DNA of 64,000 nt, taken from positions 1-64,000 of the forward strand of contig CAKOMG010000003.1 in the NCBI GenBank assembly GCA_934096585.1, written 5' to 3'. Below the pieces are notes generated by a model, which was not told the origin of the DNA, ran no database searches, and saw only the letters and a list, made by a program, of their open reading frames with translations. The position numbers and the translations under genes were made by a program. Below, piece by piece: positions 34,364 through 43,207 of the stretch; within the stretch, counting starts at the first letter, position 1, and each line of letters begins with the position of its first letter. Origin of the DNA: an uncultured Bacilli bacterium (GTDB taxonomy: Bacteria; Bacillota_I; Bacilli_A; ML615J-28; CAG-698).

Positions 34364-35350
34364 ATGAGCTGTATAGAAAATATTAACCGCTATATATTTC
34401 CAAATGATGTTATTAATTCTTTAACAAATATTTATAAATACATTGGAAAAAATGATTTATATCAAGAAATAACTGTTGGAAGTATGAATAAAATTGTTGA
34501 ACAAACAATTCAACGTGATGCTTTCTTTTTAGGAAAAATTTTAAAGATTGAAATTAGTGATACGAGACTTAGACTTATTATCACTAAGAATTCGACTCCT
34601 AGAAATAAAGAAGAAAATACTTTATTTACAATTCTAGAAATTCTTAATGATATCCAAACAACTTATAAAAAGTATTCATTACAATCAACAAGCTTGTTAA
34701 ATATGATAAATTATATTTATGAAAATCAAAGTATCAAGTTTGATAATAGGACCGATTTGCCTTTTGGTCCTAAAGATAAAAGAGAATTTGTGGATTATTT
34801 GAGTAATGAATTAGAAACTCAAGATGATGTTGAAAAGATTACTTTATATTTAAATTATTTTATTGACATGTATAATGCCAAACCATTTACATCTAATAAT
34901 GATACTTTAACTTATTTAGTATTATATATTGTGCTATTAAAAGCCAATATAGATGCATTTAAATACATCAGCCTATTTGAAATGATTTATAACGATTTTG
35001 ATGACTTTAAAGCAAAATTGCTTGATGCAAGTTATAATTGGAGGGAAGGAATTTCCCAACCTACAACATTTATTAGATATATGTTAAAACTAATTATTGC
35101 ATCATATAGAAAAGCTGATGGTATAATCACAGAATATAAAATCGATCAAAATATTACCAAATGTGATAATATTGAAAATACAATTTATTCATTGCCTAAC
35201 ATTTTTACTAAAGACCAAATTAGAGCAGATCATCCCTATGTTAGTGAAACTACGATTAATAGAGCTTTACAAAAATTAAGAGATGAGAATAAAATTAAAC
35301 CTCTAGGCAAAGGCAGAAGTGCTAAATGGATAAAGATATCTTTATTATAA
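34364..35350 (+). CDS. Fic-like protein with degenerate active site and winged-helix tail
   Basis: 328 residues. Residues about 155-252 follow the fold pattern of Fic proteins: a helix ending KPF at 173-175, then TLTYLVLYIVLLKANI, then AFKYISLFEMIYNDFDDFKAKLLDASYNWREG and TTFIRYMLKLIIASYRK, matching the KYISIEKLI...YYxxLQxSSxxWHEG...PFIxYFLGxxLAAY of the family. The catalytic HPFxDGNGRxxR is lost: the aligned residues 173-184 read KPFTSNNDTLTY, without the His, Gly-Arg and final Arg needed for AMP transfer. The C-terminus (280-328) is a winged helix (DHPYVSETTINRALQKLRDENKI). So this is probably a non-enzymatic regulator. It follows parC by 24 bp. Confidence 0.68.
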   Translation: MSCIENINRYIFPNDVINSLTNIYKYIGKNDLYQEITVGSMNKIVEQTIQRDAFFLGKILKIEISDTRLRLIITKNSTPRNKEENTLFTILEILNDIQTTYKKYSLQSTSLLNMINYIYENQSIKFDNRTDLPFGPKDKREFVDYLSNELETQDDVEKITLYLNYFIDMYNAKPFTSNNDTLTYLVLYIVLLKANIDAFKYISLFEMIYNDFDDFKAKLLDASYNWREGISQPTTFIRYMLKLIIASYRKADGIITEYKIDQNITKCDNIENTIYSLPNIFTKDQIRADHPYVSETTINRALQKLRDENKIKPLGKGRSAKWIKISLL

Positions 35351-35366
35351 TTAATTGTTTTATAGA

Positions 35367-35399
35367 AGCCTTACTAATGATAATTAGTAGGGCTTTTTT
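35367..35399 (+). terminator. Terminator closing the parE operon
   Basis: Twelve-pair stem AGCCTTACTAAT (35367-35378) with ATTAGTAGGGCT (35383-35394), one U-G pair, loop GATA, T tail. Confidence 0.93.
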
Positions 35400-36360
35400 G
35401 CTTTATACTGATTTAACTTCCGATTATTTATCTTATGGTTAGTGTAAAATATATTGTTAAAATCTAATTAATTTTATTTTGTGCGTAAAAGTTAATTCGT
35501 CTTATTATTACTGATTATTAGTTAGTAAGAATGAATCAAAATAGAACTATATTTTGTATAAATTAATTATTAATTCTATTCATTTTGTGTTAAACATTAA
35601 TATAACTTCCTATAATATATATTATGTTAAGTATAATATATATAGGTAATACCTAATTAATTTAATATTGTGCGAATTGTGGAATAGTTGCATAATTATT
35701 TATAGTTATAATAAAAATAAACCGATTATAAAGAAAAATTATTTATCAGTGACATTTTTATTATTGTTATTATTTATATAGAATCATCTCTTTATGGTTT
35801 TAGTATATATAGCCATTATTATATTTATTTGTTTAAATATTATTCATATGATAATAATGTAATTGTATATTTAAAATAATATATTATATCCACTCCACAA
35901 TCGTTTTAAATAAATTAAACAGTTAATTGTTCAGATAATGTTTTATAAACCAGTTATAAGATTAAAAATTTATTAATTAAATCATTTGTAAATTAATAGT
36001 CGCTCTTATAATATTTATTTTTAGGATCACTATGAATTATATAAATAACTTATTCATTTATAAAATATTTTTAATTAAATGGATCAATCCTAATATTCAA
36101 ATTATTAAACTTATTAAAGTTTAAAATTTTAAAAATAAGCTCGTTTTTGGCTCTATAATCAATTTTAAAAAAATTAATGATAATTTATTCATTTTAATCT
36201 TCTTAATTATTACAACTGAAATTTTAATAGGATATTATTTTTAAGTTTTAAAACATTGCTATAAATAATCGATTTTTCGCTAAATTAATGCAAAAAAATA
36301 GATAAAATATCGATAATAATCATTTTTAGTGGTATATTTAGTTATTATAATTCAAGCAAA
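35400..36360. other. Gene-free AT-rich terminus region
   Basis: About 1 kb with no frame of 60 codons and no convincing RNA gene. It is visibly richer in A+T than the flanking genes. Contents I can support: dif at 35605-35632 and a 22-bp near-direct repeat on either side of it (35464-35485 and 35653-35674, about 20 of 22 identical, ending TGTGCG). It marks the switch of gene orientation. Confidence 0.8.
35605..35632. other. dif: Chromosome dimer resolution site dif
   Basis: 28 bp made of ACTTCCTATAA, TATATA and TTATGTTAAGT. From memory of the B. subtilis dif site, 25 of 28 positions agree; differences are at positions 9, 24 and 27. It carries the expected XerC-type arm, 6-bp centre and XerD-type arm. 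It sits exactly where gene orientation flips, in gene-free DNA, with xerD about 3.5 kb away. Confidence 0.92.
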
Positions 36361-36363
36361 AAC

Positions 36364-36404
36364 AAAAAAATAAATATAGTCATAATTTAAATATGACTAT
36401 ATTT
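36364..36404 (-). terminator. AT-rich hairpin with minus-strand T run
   Basis: Thirteen-bp perfect stem AAATATAGTCATA (36372-36384) with TATGACTATATTT (36392-36404). In the minus direction the stem is followed by ATTTTTTTG. It would back up the terminator of the lipoprotein gene. Confidence 0.7.
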
Positions 36405-36422
36405 AATGAATTATTATATATA

Positions 36423-36458
36423 AAAATAAAAAACCACGCATTTTAAAAAGCATGGTTT
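36423..36458 (-). terminator. Terminator after the small lipoprotein gene
   Basis: Minus-strand stem AAACCATGC with GCGTGGTTT (9 pairs, one G-U; plus-strand 36450-36458 and 36431-36439), then TTTATTTT. Confidence 0.8.
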
Positions 36459-36473
36459 CCTTTTTAATTTAGA

Positions 36474-36839
36474 TTATTTGTCATCAGGCTTTTTATTGTC
36501 TGAATATGCTGCTCCAGTTGCTTTTCCAGCTGCGAAAGTAATTGTAATTGCTGGTACTTCTTTACCATCATTAATTTTTTTCTTTACATCATCAGTAGTT
36601 TTGCAACCTTTCCACCAAATACATACACCTGTTGCTTTATCTTTACCACCAACTATAGCACTTGTTGTTGGATCACCTAAATCTTTTAATACTTTTTCAT
36701 AAGTATAAGCTTCATCATTCTTCATAGCTTCATTTACTTTATCAGCGTATGATTGTGAAACACTACCACATCCAGCTAACATTCCTAGACATAATGCTAA
36801 AAATAATACTAAAACAACTTTTAATGATTTAGTTTTCAT
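36474..36839 (-). CDS. Small secreted lipoprotein, DUF3862/BLIP-like
   Basis: 121 residues. Lipoprotein signal peptide with lipobox LAGC (Cys at 24), so it is anchored to the outer face of the membrane. The mature part has the pattern of the DUF3862 / beta-lactamase-inhibitor-like fold: YTYEKVLKDLGDPT, then a conserved Trp pair (CIWWKG), then AITITFAAGKATGA. These domains mediate protein contacts; partners are unknown here. AAAGGAG precedes the ATG. Its codons look somewhat richer in G+C than its neighbours'. It is the first gene right of dif. Confidence 0.7.
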   Translation of the reverse strand: MKTKSLKVVLVLFLALCLGMLAGCGSVSQSYADKVNEAMKNDEAYTYEKVLKDLGDPTTSAIVGGKDKATGVCIWWKGCKTTDDVKKKINDGKEVPAITITFAAGKATGAAYSDNKKPDDK

Positions 36840-36882
36840 TTTACGTTCTCCTTTCGTAATTTTATTTATTAATTCATTCTAT

Positions 36883-36936
36883 AATCGTTTTGATTTATAA
36901 AATGTATTAATTTACTTAATGTATTTTAAAACGATT
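36883..36936. repeat. Long imperfect inverted repeat
   Basis: Outer arms AATCGTTTT (36883-36891) and AAAACGATT (36928-36936); an inner 12-position stem AAAATGTATTAA with TTAATGTATTTT uses two G-U pairs. It lies between the hydrolase gene and the lipoprotein gene and lacks a T run. Confidence 0.6.
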
Positions 36937-36954
36937 TAAAAGCAAATATACGTC

Positions 36955-37866
36955 TTAATGATTGTTAATCCACTCTAAAATGTCATTAACCACTTCTTCT
37001 TTATTGATTTCATTTAATAATTCGTGTCTTGCATCTTTATATAATTTAAAAGTTAAGTCGTTTACGCCTTGTTTTTTTAAATTTTTATATAGTTTTGTTG
37101 TACCTTTTCCATAATTCCCAACTGGATCTGCATCCCCAGAAATAATTAAAATTGGTAAATCTTTACGAATTAATTTTAAGTTTTTTGTTATTGTTTTAAA
37201 ACCATGGGACAAATCTTTAAAATAAGATACTGAAAATATAGCTCCACAATATTCATCAGCAAGGTAATTCAAATTACTTTCAGTATCTCTACTTAACCAA
37301 TCAACTGTTGTTTTATTAGGCTTGAATTTTTTGTTGTATGAACCGAATGCTACATTATCAACAAATTTACTTTTGTAAGATCTTCCTTTGAATTTTGTTA
37401 TCATACTTGCAACAATATAGCCTAAATTGATAGCTAATCCTTTGTTATAAGAACTTCCACATAAAATTAATCCATCAATTTCGTCTCCGTATAATTCAGT
37501 ATATCGTTGTGAAACAAACGATCCCATAGAATGGCCAAATAAATAATGAATTTTATTTGGAAATAATTTTTTTATATAATTGTTTATAAAATGAACATCT
37601 TGAACAAGTATATCAAAATTATCTTTGTCATCCATATAGCCTTGATTTTCTACACTCCCAGCTGTTTTTCCATGTCCTCTTTGATTATATCCAACTACTA
37701 TATAACCATTATCAGACAAAAAATCCATAAAATCAAAGTATCTTTCGATATGTTCTGCCATTCCATGACAAATTTGAACAATCCCTTTTACTTCACAACT
37801 TGGTTCAGAGATATATCCATATAAAGTTACATTTTTTGATGATGTTATACTAAACTCTTTTCTCAT
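36955..37866 (-). CDS. Alpha/beta hydrolase, lysophospholipase/monoglyceride lipase type
   Basis: 303-residue serine hydrolase of the Hydrolase_4 (monoacylglycerol lipase-like) group. Nucleophile S113 in GHSMGS; acid in SGDADPVG; His in DARHELLNE near the C-terminus. The oxyanion region ICHGMAEHIERY and the YNQRGHGKT loop are typical. No signal peptide, so cytoplasmic. It overlaps deoB by 4 nt and ends the lepA operon. The substrate is probably a small lipid ester but is not proved. Confidence 0.9.
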   Translation of the reverse strand: MRKEFSITSSKNVTLYGYISEPSCEVKGIVQICHGMAEHIERYFDFMDFLSDNGYIVVGYNQRGHGKTAGSVENQGYMDDKDNFDILVQDVHFINNYIKKLFPNKIHYLFGHSMGSFVSQRYTELYGDEIDGLILCGSSYNKGLAINLGYIVASMITKFKGRSYKSKFVDNVAFGSYNKKFKPNKTTVDWLSRDTESNLNYLADEYCGAIFSVSYFKDLSHGFKTITKNLKLIRKDLPILIISGDADPVGNYGKGTTKLYKNLKKQGVNDLTFKLYKDARHELLNEINKEEVVNDILEWINNH

Positions 37867-39059
37867 TTTTTTAATTCCTTTAAAAAACTAGTTCCAATAT
37901 TTGTTTTATCAATATTGAAATTTTCTGCTATAGTTGCAGAAATATCCGCAAATGTTTTCCTGATACCTAAATTATTTGGTTCAGTAATAGCTTTAGAATA
38001 AGCAATTAGAGGAACATATTCTCTAGTGTGATCAGTTCCTGAATGTATTGGATCATTTCCATGGTCTGCTGTAAGAATTAATAAATCATCATCAGTTAAA
38101 TAATTAATTAAATCTTTTAATTTATTATTAAACTCTTCAATACATGTTGCATAACCAATTGGATTACGTCTATGCCCATACATTGAATCAAAATCAACTA
38201 AATTAACAAAGCATAATCCATTAAAATCTTTTTTCGCAATTTCAGTTGTAATATCCATTCCATTAGCGTTAGATTTAGTTTTATAAGATTCGGTTATACC
38301 AACACCATTAAAAATATCATTAATTTTACCAACCGCAATAACATCATAATTATTATCTTTTAAATTTTCTAAAACTGTTTTGCCAAAAGGTGATACTGCG
38401 TAGTCGTGTCTATTTGTGGTTCTAACAAAGTTTTCAGGCTTATCTCCAATGAATGGTCTAGCTATAATTCTACCAACCATCCATTCTTTATGATCTAAAG
38501 TAATATCTCTAGCTATTTGACAAACACGATATAATTCATCAATAGGACATATTTGTTCGTTTGCGGCAATTTGCAAAACTGAATCTGCGGAAGTATAAAC
38601 AATTAAAGCTTTTGTTTTCATATGTTCTTCGCCTAGAACTTTAATTATTTCAGTACCAGATGCCGCATAATTACCAATAAACTTGTGGCCACTCTTCTTC
38701 TCTAATTCTTCAATCAGTTCTTTTGGAAAACCATGATCAGTAAATGAAGGAAATGGATGTTTAACTTCTAAGCCCATTATTTCCCAGTGGCCAGTTAAAG
38801 TATCTTTTCCTACACTAATTTCTTGCATTTTTCCGAATGAAGCTATCGGTTTATCAACGGGTTTAGTATTATTAATATCAGTGATATTACCAATTCCCAT
38901 TTTTGCAAGTAAATCGACATTAAAGTCATTTTTGGAATAACTAGCGTGTTTTAGTGTATTTGCTCCTTGATCATTATATTTGTATGAATCTGGAGCTTCA
39001 CCTGCACCTACAGAATCCATTATAATAACAAAAACTCTTTTAAATTTTTTTGCATTCAT
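37863..39059 (-). CDS. deoB: Phosphopentomutase
   Basis: Interconverts ribose/deoxyribose 1- and 5-phosphates in nucleoside salvage. 398 residues of the alkaline-phosphatase superfamily: metal site FVIIMDSVGAGEAPD at the N-terminus, TLTGHWE with the phospho-accepting Thr, and the C-terminal LTADHGNDP and GTDHTREYVPL. Read from ATG 39059, with AAGGAGTGA upstream; the frame runs further to 39104 but that overlaps xerD. xerD-deoB is the Bacillus order (ripX-drm). Confidence 0.96.
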   Translation of the reverse strand: MNAKKFKRVFVIIMDSVGAGEAPDSYKYNDQGANTLKHASYSKNDFNVDLLAKMGIGNITDINNTKPVDKPIASFGKMQEISVGKDTLTGHWEIMGLEVKHPFPSFTDHGFPKELIEELEKKSGHKFIGNYAASGTEIIKVLGEEHMKTKALIVYTSADSVLQIAANEQICPIDELYRVCQIARDITLDHKEWMVGRIIARPFIGDKPENFVRTTNRHDYAVSPFGKTVLENLKDNNYDVIAVGKINDIFNGVGITESYKTKSNANGMDITTEIAKKDFNGLCFVNLVDFDSMYGHRRNPIGYATCIEEFNNKLKDLINYLTDDDLLILTADHGNDPIHSGTDHTREYVPLIAYSKAITEPNNLGIRKTFADISATIAENFNIDKTNIGTSFLKELKK

Positions 39060-39066
39060 ATAAAAA

Positions 39067-39969
39067 TCACTCCTTCTTTCTTGCTCTTGGATGAGCATAT
39101 TCATAAGTCTTAATTAAATCATCATTTTGAATATGTGTATATCTTTCTGTTGTTGAAATATTCTCGTGCCCTAAAAGTTCTTGAATTAAGCGCAAGTCAA
39201 CACCATTTTTTAATAGATGAGAAGCAAATGAATGTCTCAGTTTATGTGGTGATATTTCTTTGTTAATGCCACAAGCTTTAACTTTTTCTTTTATGATTAA
39301 GAAAAAGCCTTGCCTAGTAATTTGTCCACCATCTCTACCATTCAAAAATAGTATATCTGTGTGTTTTTTCATTAGTTTCATTCTATCATTGTTAATATAA
39401 TTGTTTAAACTATCAATAGCTATTTCGCCAACAGGAACTATTCTTTCTTTGTTTCCTTTCCCATGAACTTGTACAAAGCCTGCATCGAGATGTAAATCAG
39501 GTAATGTTAGTCCAACCAATTCACTAACTCTTAATCCTGAAGCATAGGCAAGTTCAATCATAGCTTTATTTCTTGATTCGATTGGTGTGTTGTTGGTTAA
39601 GGAATTTAGAAGCATGTCTACTTCTTCAACAGATAAAACTGTTGGTAATTTTTTGACTTGTTTTGGTAAATCAATAGCTGAAGTAATATCTTCAGAAACT
39701 ATTTTTTCTTTAACCATAAATTTATGGAAACTTTTGATAGCAGAAAGTTTACGTGATTGTGAACTAGGAACTATTTTTTTACGATTTAAAGCATCTATAT
39801 AACTTCTTAGATCAGATAAAGTGATATCATTGGGTTCATTAACGTTTCTATACTTTACAATGTAATTAATGTACTGAGATACATCACTTTCATATGAGTG
39901 CCATGTATTATCACTCAAATGAAGTTCGCTAATTAAATAATAATGAAATTCACGTATATATTTTTCCAT
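39067..39969 (-). CDS. xerD: Tyrosine recombinase XerD
   Basis: Site-specific recombinase that, with XerC, resolves chromosome dimers at dif. 300 residues. All catalytic residues are visible: R147 (ASGLRVSEL), K171, H242 and R245 (SPHKLRHSFASHLL), H268 (LGHENIST) and Y277 (RYTH). The N-terminal SAM-like domain occupies about 1-95. AGAGGTG precedes the ATG. Gene order next to deoB identifies it as XerD rather than an integrase. The dif site lies only 3.5 kb away. Confidence 0.95.
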   Translation of the reverse strand: MEKYIREFHYYLISELHLSDNTWHSYESDVSQYINYIVKYRNVNEPNDITLSDLRSYIDALNRKKIVPSSQSRKLSAIKSFHKFMVKEKIVSEDITSAIDLPKQVKKLPTVLSVEEVDMLLNSLTNNTPIESRNKAMIELAYASGLRVSELVGLTLPDLHLDAGFVQVHGKGNKERIVPVGEIAIDSLNNYINNDRMKLMKKHTDILFLNGRDGGQITRQGFFLIIKEKVKACGINKEISPHKLRHSFASHLLKNGVDLRLIQELLGHENISTTERYTHIQNDDLIKTYEYAHPRARKKE

Positions 39970-39980
39970 GAAAACACCTC

Positions 39981-41102
39981 TTAATCTAAGATTTCACCTA
40001 TAATGCTATTTTCTAAATATAGATTATTTGGTGAGATAGCTATATAATTACCATTTTTAATTAAAAATTTTTTCTCAATTAAATAATTAATCTTTGGATA
40101 TTTATTTAATAATTCCGTTTTATACTTATTATAAAAAGTTTTAACATTAATTCCTTTAATTTTTCTAAGTCCTAACATGATTTCTTCATACATTTTATCT
40201 TCATTAGTAAGTGTACAAACATCGAAGTAAGGTTGTTTTGAATCAATACCATGAAAATATTTATTTAAATTATGGTAATTATAATATCTATTATTTTCAA
40301 TATAGTATGATGCGCTGGCACCAATTCCTAAATATTCATTATTATCCCATGTGTTTAAATTATATTGGCATTCATAACCTTTTTTTGAAAAATTACTTAT
40401 TTCATATTGAAAATACTCATGTTTATTTAAATATTTTTGTATTTTATAATATAATTTTGCCTCTTGATCTGGATCAAATAATTTAAATTCATTGTTTTTG
40501 TATTGATTATAAAGAATAGTCTTTTCCTCTAAAATTAATGAATAGCATGAAAAATGAGGTATATTTAATTTTATTAGGGTTTTAATGTCACGCTTTATCC
40601 CCTGAAAATTGTCTCTAGGAAAAGCATAAAGTAAATCTACGTTGATATTATAAATAAACTTATTCTGAAGCGATTTTATGGCATAAATTACATCTTTTTT
40701 GTTGTGATTTCTGCGCATTAATGCCAATTTTTTAGCATTTAAAGACTGGACACCTAAGCTAACTCGATTAACTTTATACTCATTAAACAAGTCTAATAAC
40801 TCATTATTAATGTCTTTAGGATTACATTCTATTGAAAACTCTTTAATAGTATTTATATTTATGTATGTAAATAAATACGTAAAAAGTAATTTTAAATTAT
40901 TAATTCCAATAGAACTTGGGGTTCCACCACCAATATAAATGCCTATTATATCTTTCAAATAATATTTTTTTATTTCTAATTCTTTTTTTAAATACTCAAT
41001 ATATTTTGTTATTACTTCTTCTTTCGCAATCATTTTATAAAAATCACAATATGAACAAATATGATCACAAAAAGGAATATGTATATACAAATATTTAATC
41101 AT
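39981..41102 (-). CDS. hemW: Radical SAM protein HemW
   Basis: HemN-like radical SAM protein; HemW proteins act in heme trafficking rather than as coproporphyrinogen oxidases. 373 residues with the [4Fe-4S] motif C12-x3-C16-x2-C19 (HIPFCDHICSYCDF), the GGGTPSS SAM motif, and the VSLGVQSL stretch. The ATG overlaps the lepA stop. lepA-hemW is the standard Firmicute order. No hrcA or dnaK follows, unlike Bacillus. Confidence 0.93.
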   Translation of the reverse strand: MIKYLYIHIPFCDHICSYCDFYKMIAKEEVITKYIEYLKKELEIKKYYLKDIIGIYIGGGTPSSIGINNLKLLFTYLFTYININTIKEFSIECNPKDINNELLDLFNEYKVNRVSLGVQSLNAKKLALMRRNHNKKDVIYAIKSLQNKFIYNINVDLLYAFPRDNFQGIKRDIKTLIKLNIPHFSCYSLILEEKTILYNQYKNNEFKLFDPDQEAKLYYKIQKYLNKHEYFQYEISNFSKKGYECQYNLNTWDNNEYLGIGASASYYIENNRYYNYHNLNKYFHGIDSKQPYFDVCTLTNEDKMYEEIMLGLRKIKGINVKTFYNKYKTELLNKYPKINYLIEKKFLIKNGNYIAISPNNLYLENSIIGEILD

Positions 41103-42931
41103 TATTTATCATCCAAACTTAATACTGCAAGGAAAGCACTCTGTGGTATTTCAACAGAACCTACTTGTTTCATACGTTTTTTTCCTTCTTTTTGTTTTTC
41201 TAGAAGTTTCTTTTTACGAGTTATATCTCCACCATAGCATTTTGCAAGAACATCTTTTCTTAAAGCTTTAATATCGCTTCTTGCTACTATTTTTCCTCCT
41301 ATGGCAGCTTGCACAGGAACTTCAAACATTTGTCTTGGAATTAGAGTTCTTAGCTTTTCAGTAATTTGTTTACCTCTAATATGAGCAACATCTTTATGAA
41401 CTATAGCACTTAAAGCATCAACTTTCTCTCCATTTAATAAAATATCCATTCTTACTAATTGACTTCTCTTATAATCAGCAAGTTCATAGTCAAATGAAGC
41501 GTAGCCTTTAGTATTAGATTTTAATTTATCAAAAAAATCAAATACTATCTCAGATAATGGCATTTCATAAGTTAGTGTTACCCTTGTTTGGTCTAAATAT
41601 TCCATATTTTTAAATATTCCACGCTTATTTTGGCATATTTCCATCACTCCCCCAACATATTCATTAGGTAACATGATTGTTGAAGTGACATATGGCTCTT
41701 CTATGTACTTTATGTAATTAGGTTCAGGCATTGCGGATGGATTATCAATAGATTTCATTGTTCCGTCAGTTAAAAATACGTGATAGTCAACTGATGGTGC
41801 AGTTGCAATTAGGTCAATATTAAATTCACGTTCTATGCGTTCTTGAATAATATCCATATGAAGTAATCCAAGAAAACCAACACGGAAACCAAAGCCTAAT
41901 GCTTGTGAAGTTTCTAATTCATATTCAAGTGATGCATCATTTAATTTTAACTTATCTAATGCATCTTTTAATTCATGATATTTTGAGTTATCAATTGGAA
42001 AAATTCCACAATATACCATAGGATTTAATTGCTTATATCCAGGTAAAGGTTTTGTTGCTGGATTATCAACTAAAGTTATAGTATCACCAACACGTACATT
42101 TTGAATATCTTTGATGGCAGCAGTAATAAAACCTACATCCCCAACAGATAAATAATCCTTTTTTATTTCTTTTGGGGAATGAACTCCACATTCCACAACA
42201 ATATATTCAGCTTGCGTTGCCATGAATTTAATTGTATCACCAACTCTGATAGTTCCATTTTTTATACGAATTAATGGCACAATTCCGCGATATTGGTCGT
42301 AATATGAGTCGAAAATTAAAGCTTCAAGGGGAGCTAAAGGATCTCCTGTAGGTGCTGGAACTTTATGAACTATTTGTTCTAATATATCTTTTATTCCTAT
42401 ACCTTCTTTTGCACTGGCTAGTACGGCATCAGATGCATCTAATCCAATTACTCTTTCTATTTCTTCTTTTACCTTGGGAATATCGGCACTTGGAAGATCG
42501 ATTTTATTAATTAGAGGTAATATTTCTAAATCATTATCAACAGCTAAATAAACGTTAGCTAACGTTTGTGCTTCAATACCTTGTGCAGCATCAACTACAA
42601 GTATAGCTCCTTCACAAGCTGCAAGTGATCTAGATACTTCGTATGTAAAATCGACATGTCCTGGAGTATCGATTAAATGAAAAATATATTCACTTCCATC
42701 ATCTGCTTTATATGTCAATTCTACCGCATTTAGCTTAATAGTGATACCTCTTTCACGTTCTAAATCCATATTGTCCAAAATTTGGTCTTGCATTTCTCGT
42801 TTTTGAACAGTATTAGTTAATTCTAAAATTCTATCTGCTAATGTGGATTTACCATGATCAATGTGAGCAATTATTGAGAAATTTCTTATTCTTTTTTGTC
42901 TTTCTAATAGTTGGTCTTTATTAATATTCAT
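41102..42931 (-). CDS. lepA: Elongation factor 4 (LepA)
   Basis: Translational GTPase that acts on stalled or maturing ribosomes. 609 residues, normal length. G1 AHIDHGKSTL, G3 DTPGHVDF, G4 NKIDLPSAD; EF-G-like domains II, III and V, and the LepA-specific C-terminal domain with GGDITRKKKLLEKQKEGKKRMK. AGGAG lies 9-13 nt ahead of the ATG. First gene of the operon lepA-hemW-xerD-deoB-hydrolase. Confidence 0.97.
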   Translation of the reverse strand: MNINKDQLLERQKRIRNFSIIAHIDHGKSTLADRILELTNTVQKREMQDQILDNMDLERERGITIKLNAVELTYKADDGSEYIFHLIDTPGHVDFTYEVSRSLAACEGAILVVDAAQGIEAQTLANVYLAVDNDLEILPLINKIDLPSADIPKVKEEIERVIGLDASDAVLASAKEGIGIKDILEQIVHKVPAPTGDPLAPLEALIFDSYYDQYRGIVPLIRIKNGTIRVGDTIKFMATQAEYIVVECGVHSPKEIKKDYLSVGDVGFITAAIKDIQNVRVGDTITLVDNPATKPLPGYKQLNPMVYCGIFPIDNSKYHELKDALDKLKLNDASLEYELETSQALGFGFRVGFLGLLHMDIIQERIEREFNIDLIATAPSVDYHVFLTDGTMKSIDNPSAMPEPNYIKYIEEPYVTSTIMLPNEYVGGVMEICQNKRGIFKNMEYLDQTRVTLTYEMPLSEIVFDFFDKLKSNTKGYASFDYELADYKRSQLVRMDILLNGEKVDALSAIVHKDVAHIRGKQITEKLRTLIPRQMFEVPVQAAIGGKIVARSDIKALRKDVLAKCYGGDITRKKKLLEKQKEGKKRMKQVGSVEIPQSAFLAVLSLDDK

Positions 42932-42961
42932 GCTATTATTTTACTCCTAAAAATATAATAT

Positions 42962-42990
42962 ATTTTATCACGTTTTAAGGAAAAAAACAA
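42962..42990 (-). promoter_or_regulatory. Promoter for the lepA operon
   Basis: On the minus strand TTGTTT (42990-42985), 17-bp spacer, TAAAAT (42967-42962). Confidence 0.68.
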
Positions 42991-43079
42991 CTAAAATATA
43001 TTTTTATTATGATAATTAAACGTTTTTTTGGACAAAATAATATAATTGTTGAGTATTTTTATTATTAAAGAAATTAGAC

Positions 43080-43126
43080 AAAACCAAAAATAAATATAGT
43101 CAAATTTAAAAAATGAATATATTTAT
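43080..43126 (-). terminator. AT-rich hairpin, second of a family
   Basis: TAAATATAGTCA (43091-43102) with TGAATATATTTA (43115-43126), one mismatch, and a T run in the minus direction. Similar in sequence to 36372-36404. Confidence 0.55.
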
Positions 43127-43145
43127 TGCAATAAAACTTATAATA

Positions 43146-43199
43146 AGGCAAAAATGCATAATATACACTGTTGTAAAATTATGCATTAGTTATTTGCCT
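43146..43199 (-). terminator. Terminator after the 92-residue gene
   Basis: Inner stem AATGCATAAT (43053+100 to 43162) with ATTATGCATT (43178-43187), outer stem AGGCAAA (43146-43152) with TTTGCCT (43193-43199), and a T-rich 3' side on the minus strand. Confidence 0.6.
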
Positions 43200-43207
43200 A
43201 GATTAAT

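Noticed and set aside
36478..36702. Plus-strand frame opposite the lipoprotein gene
   Set aside because: Mirror of a gene with a lipobox and a strong Shine-Dalgarno.
39067..39969. Phage integrase
   Set aside because: Length, motifs and the neighbours deoB, hemW and lepA fit housekeeping XerD; no phage genes nearby.
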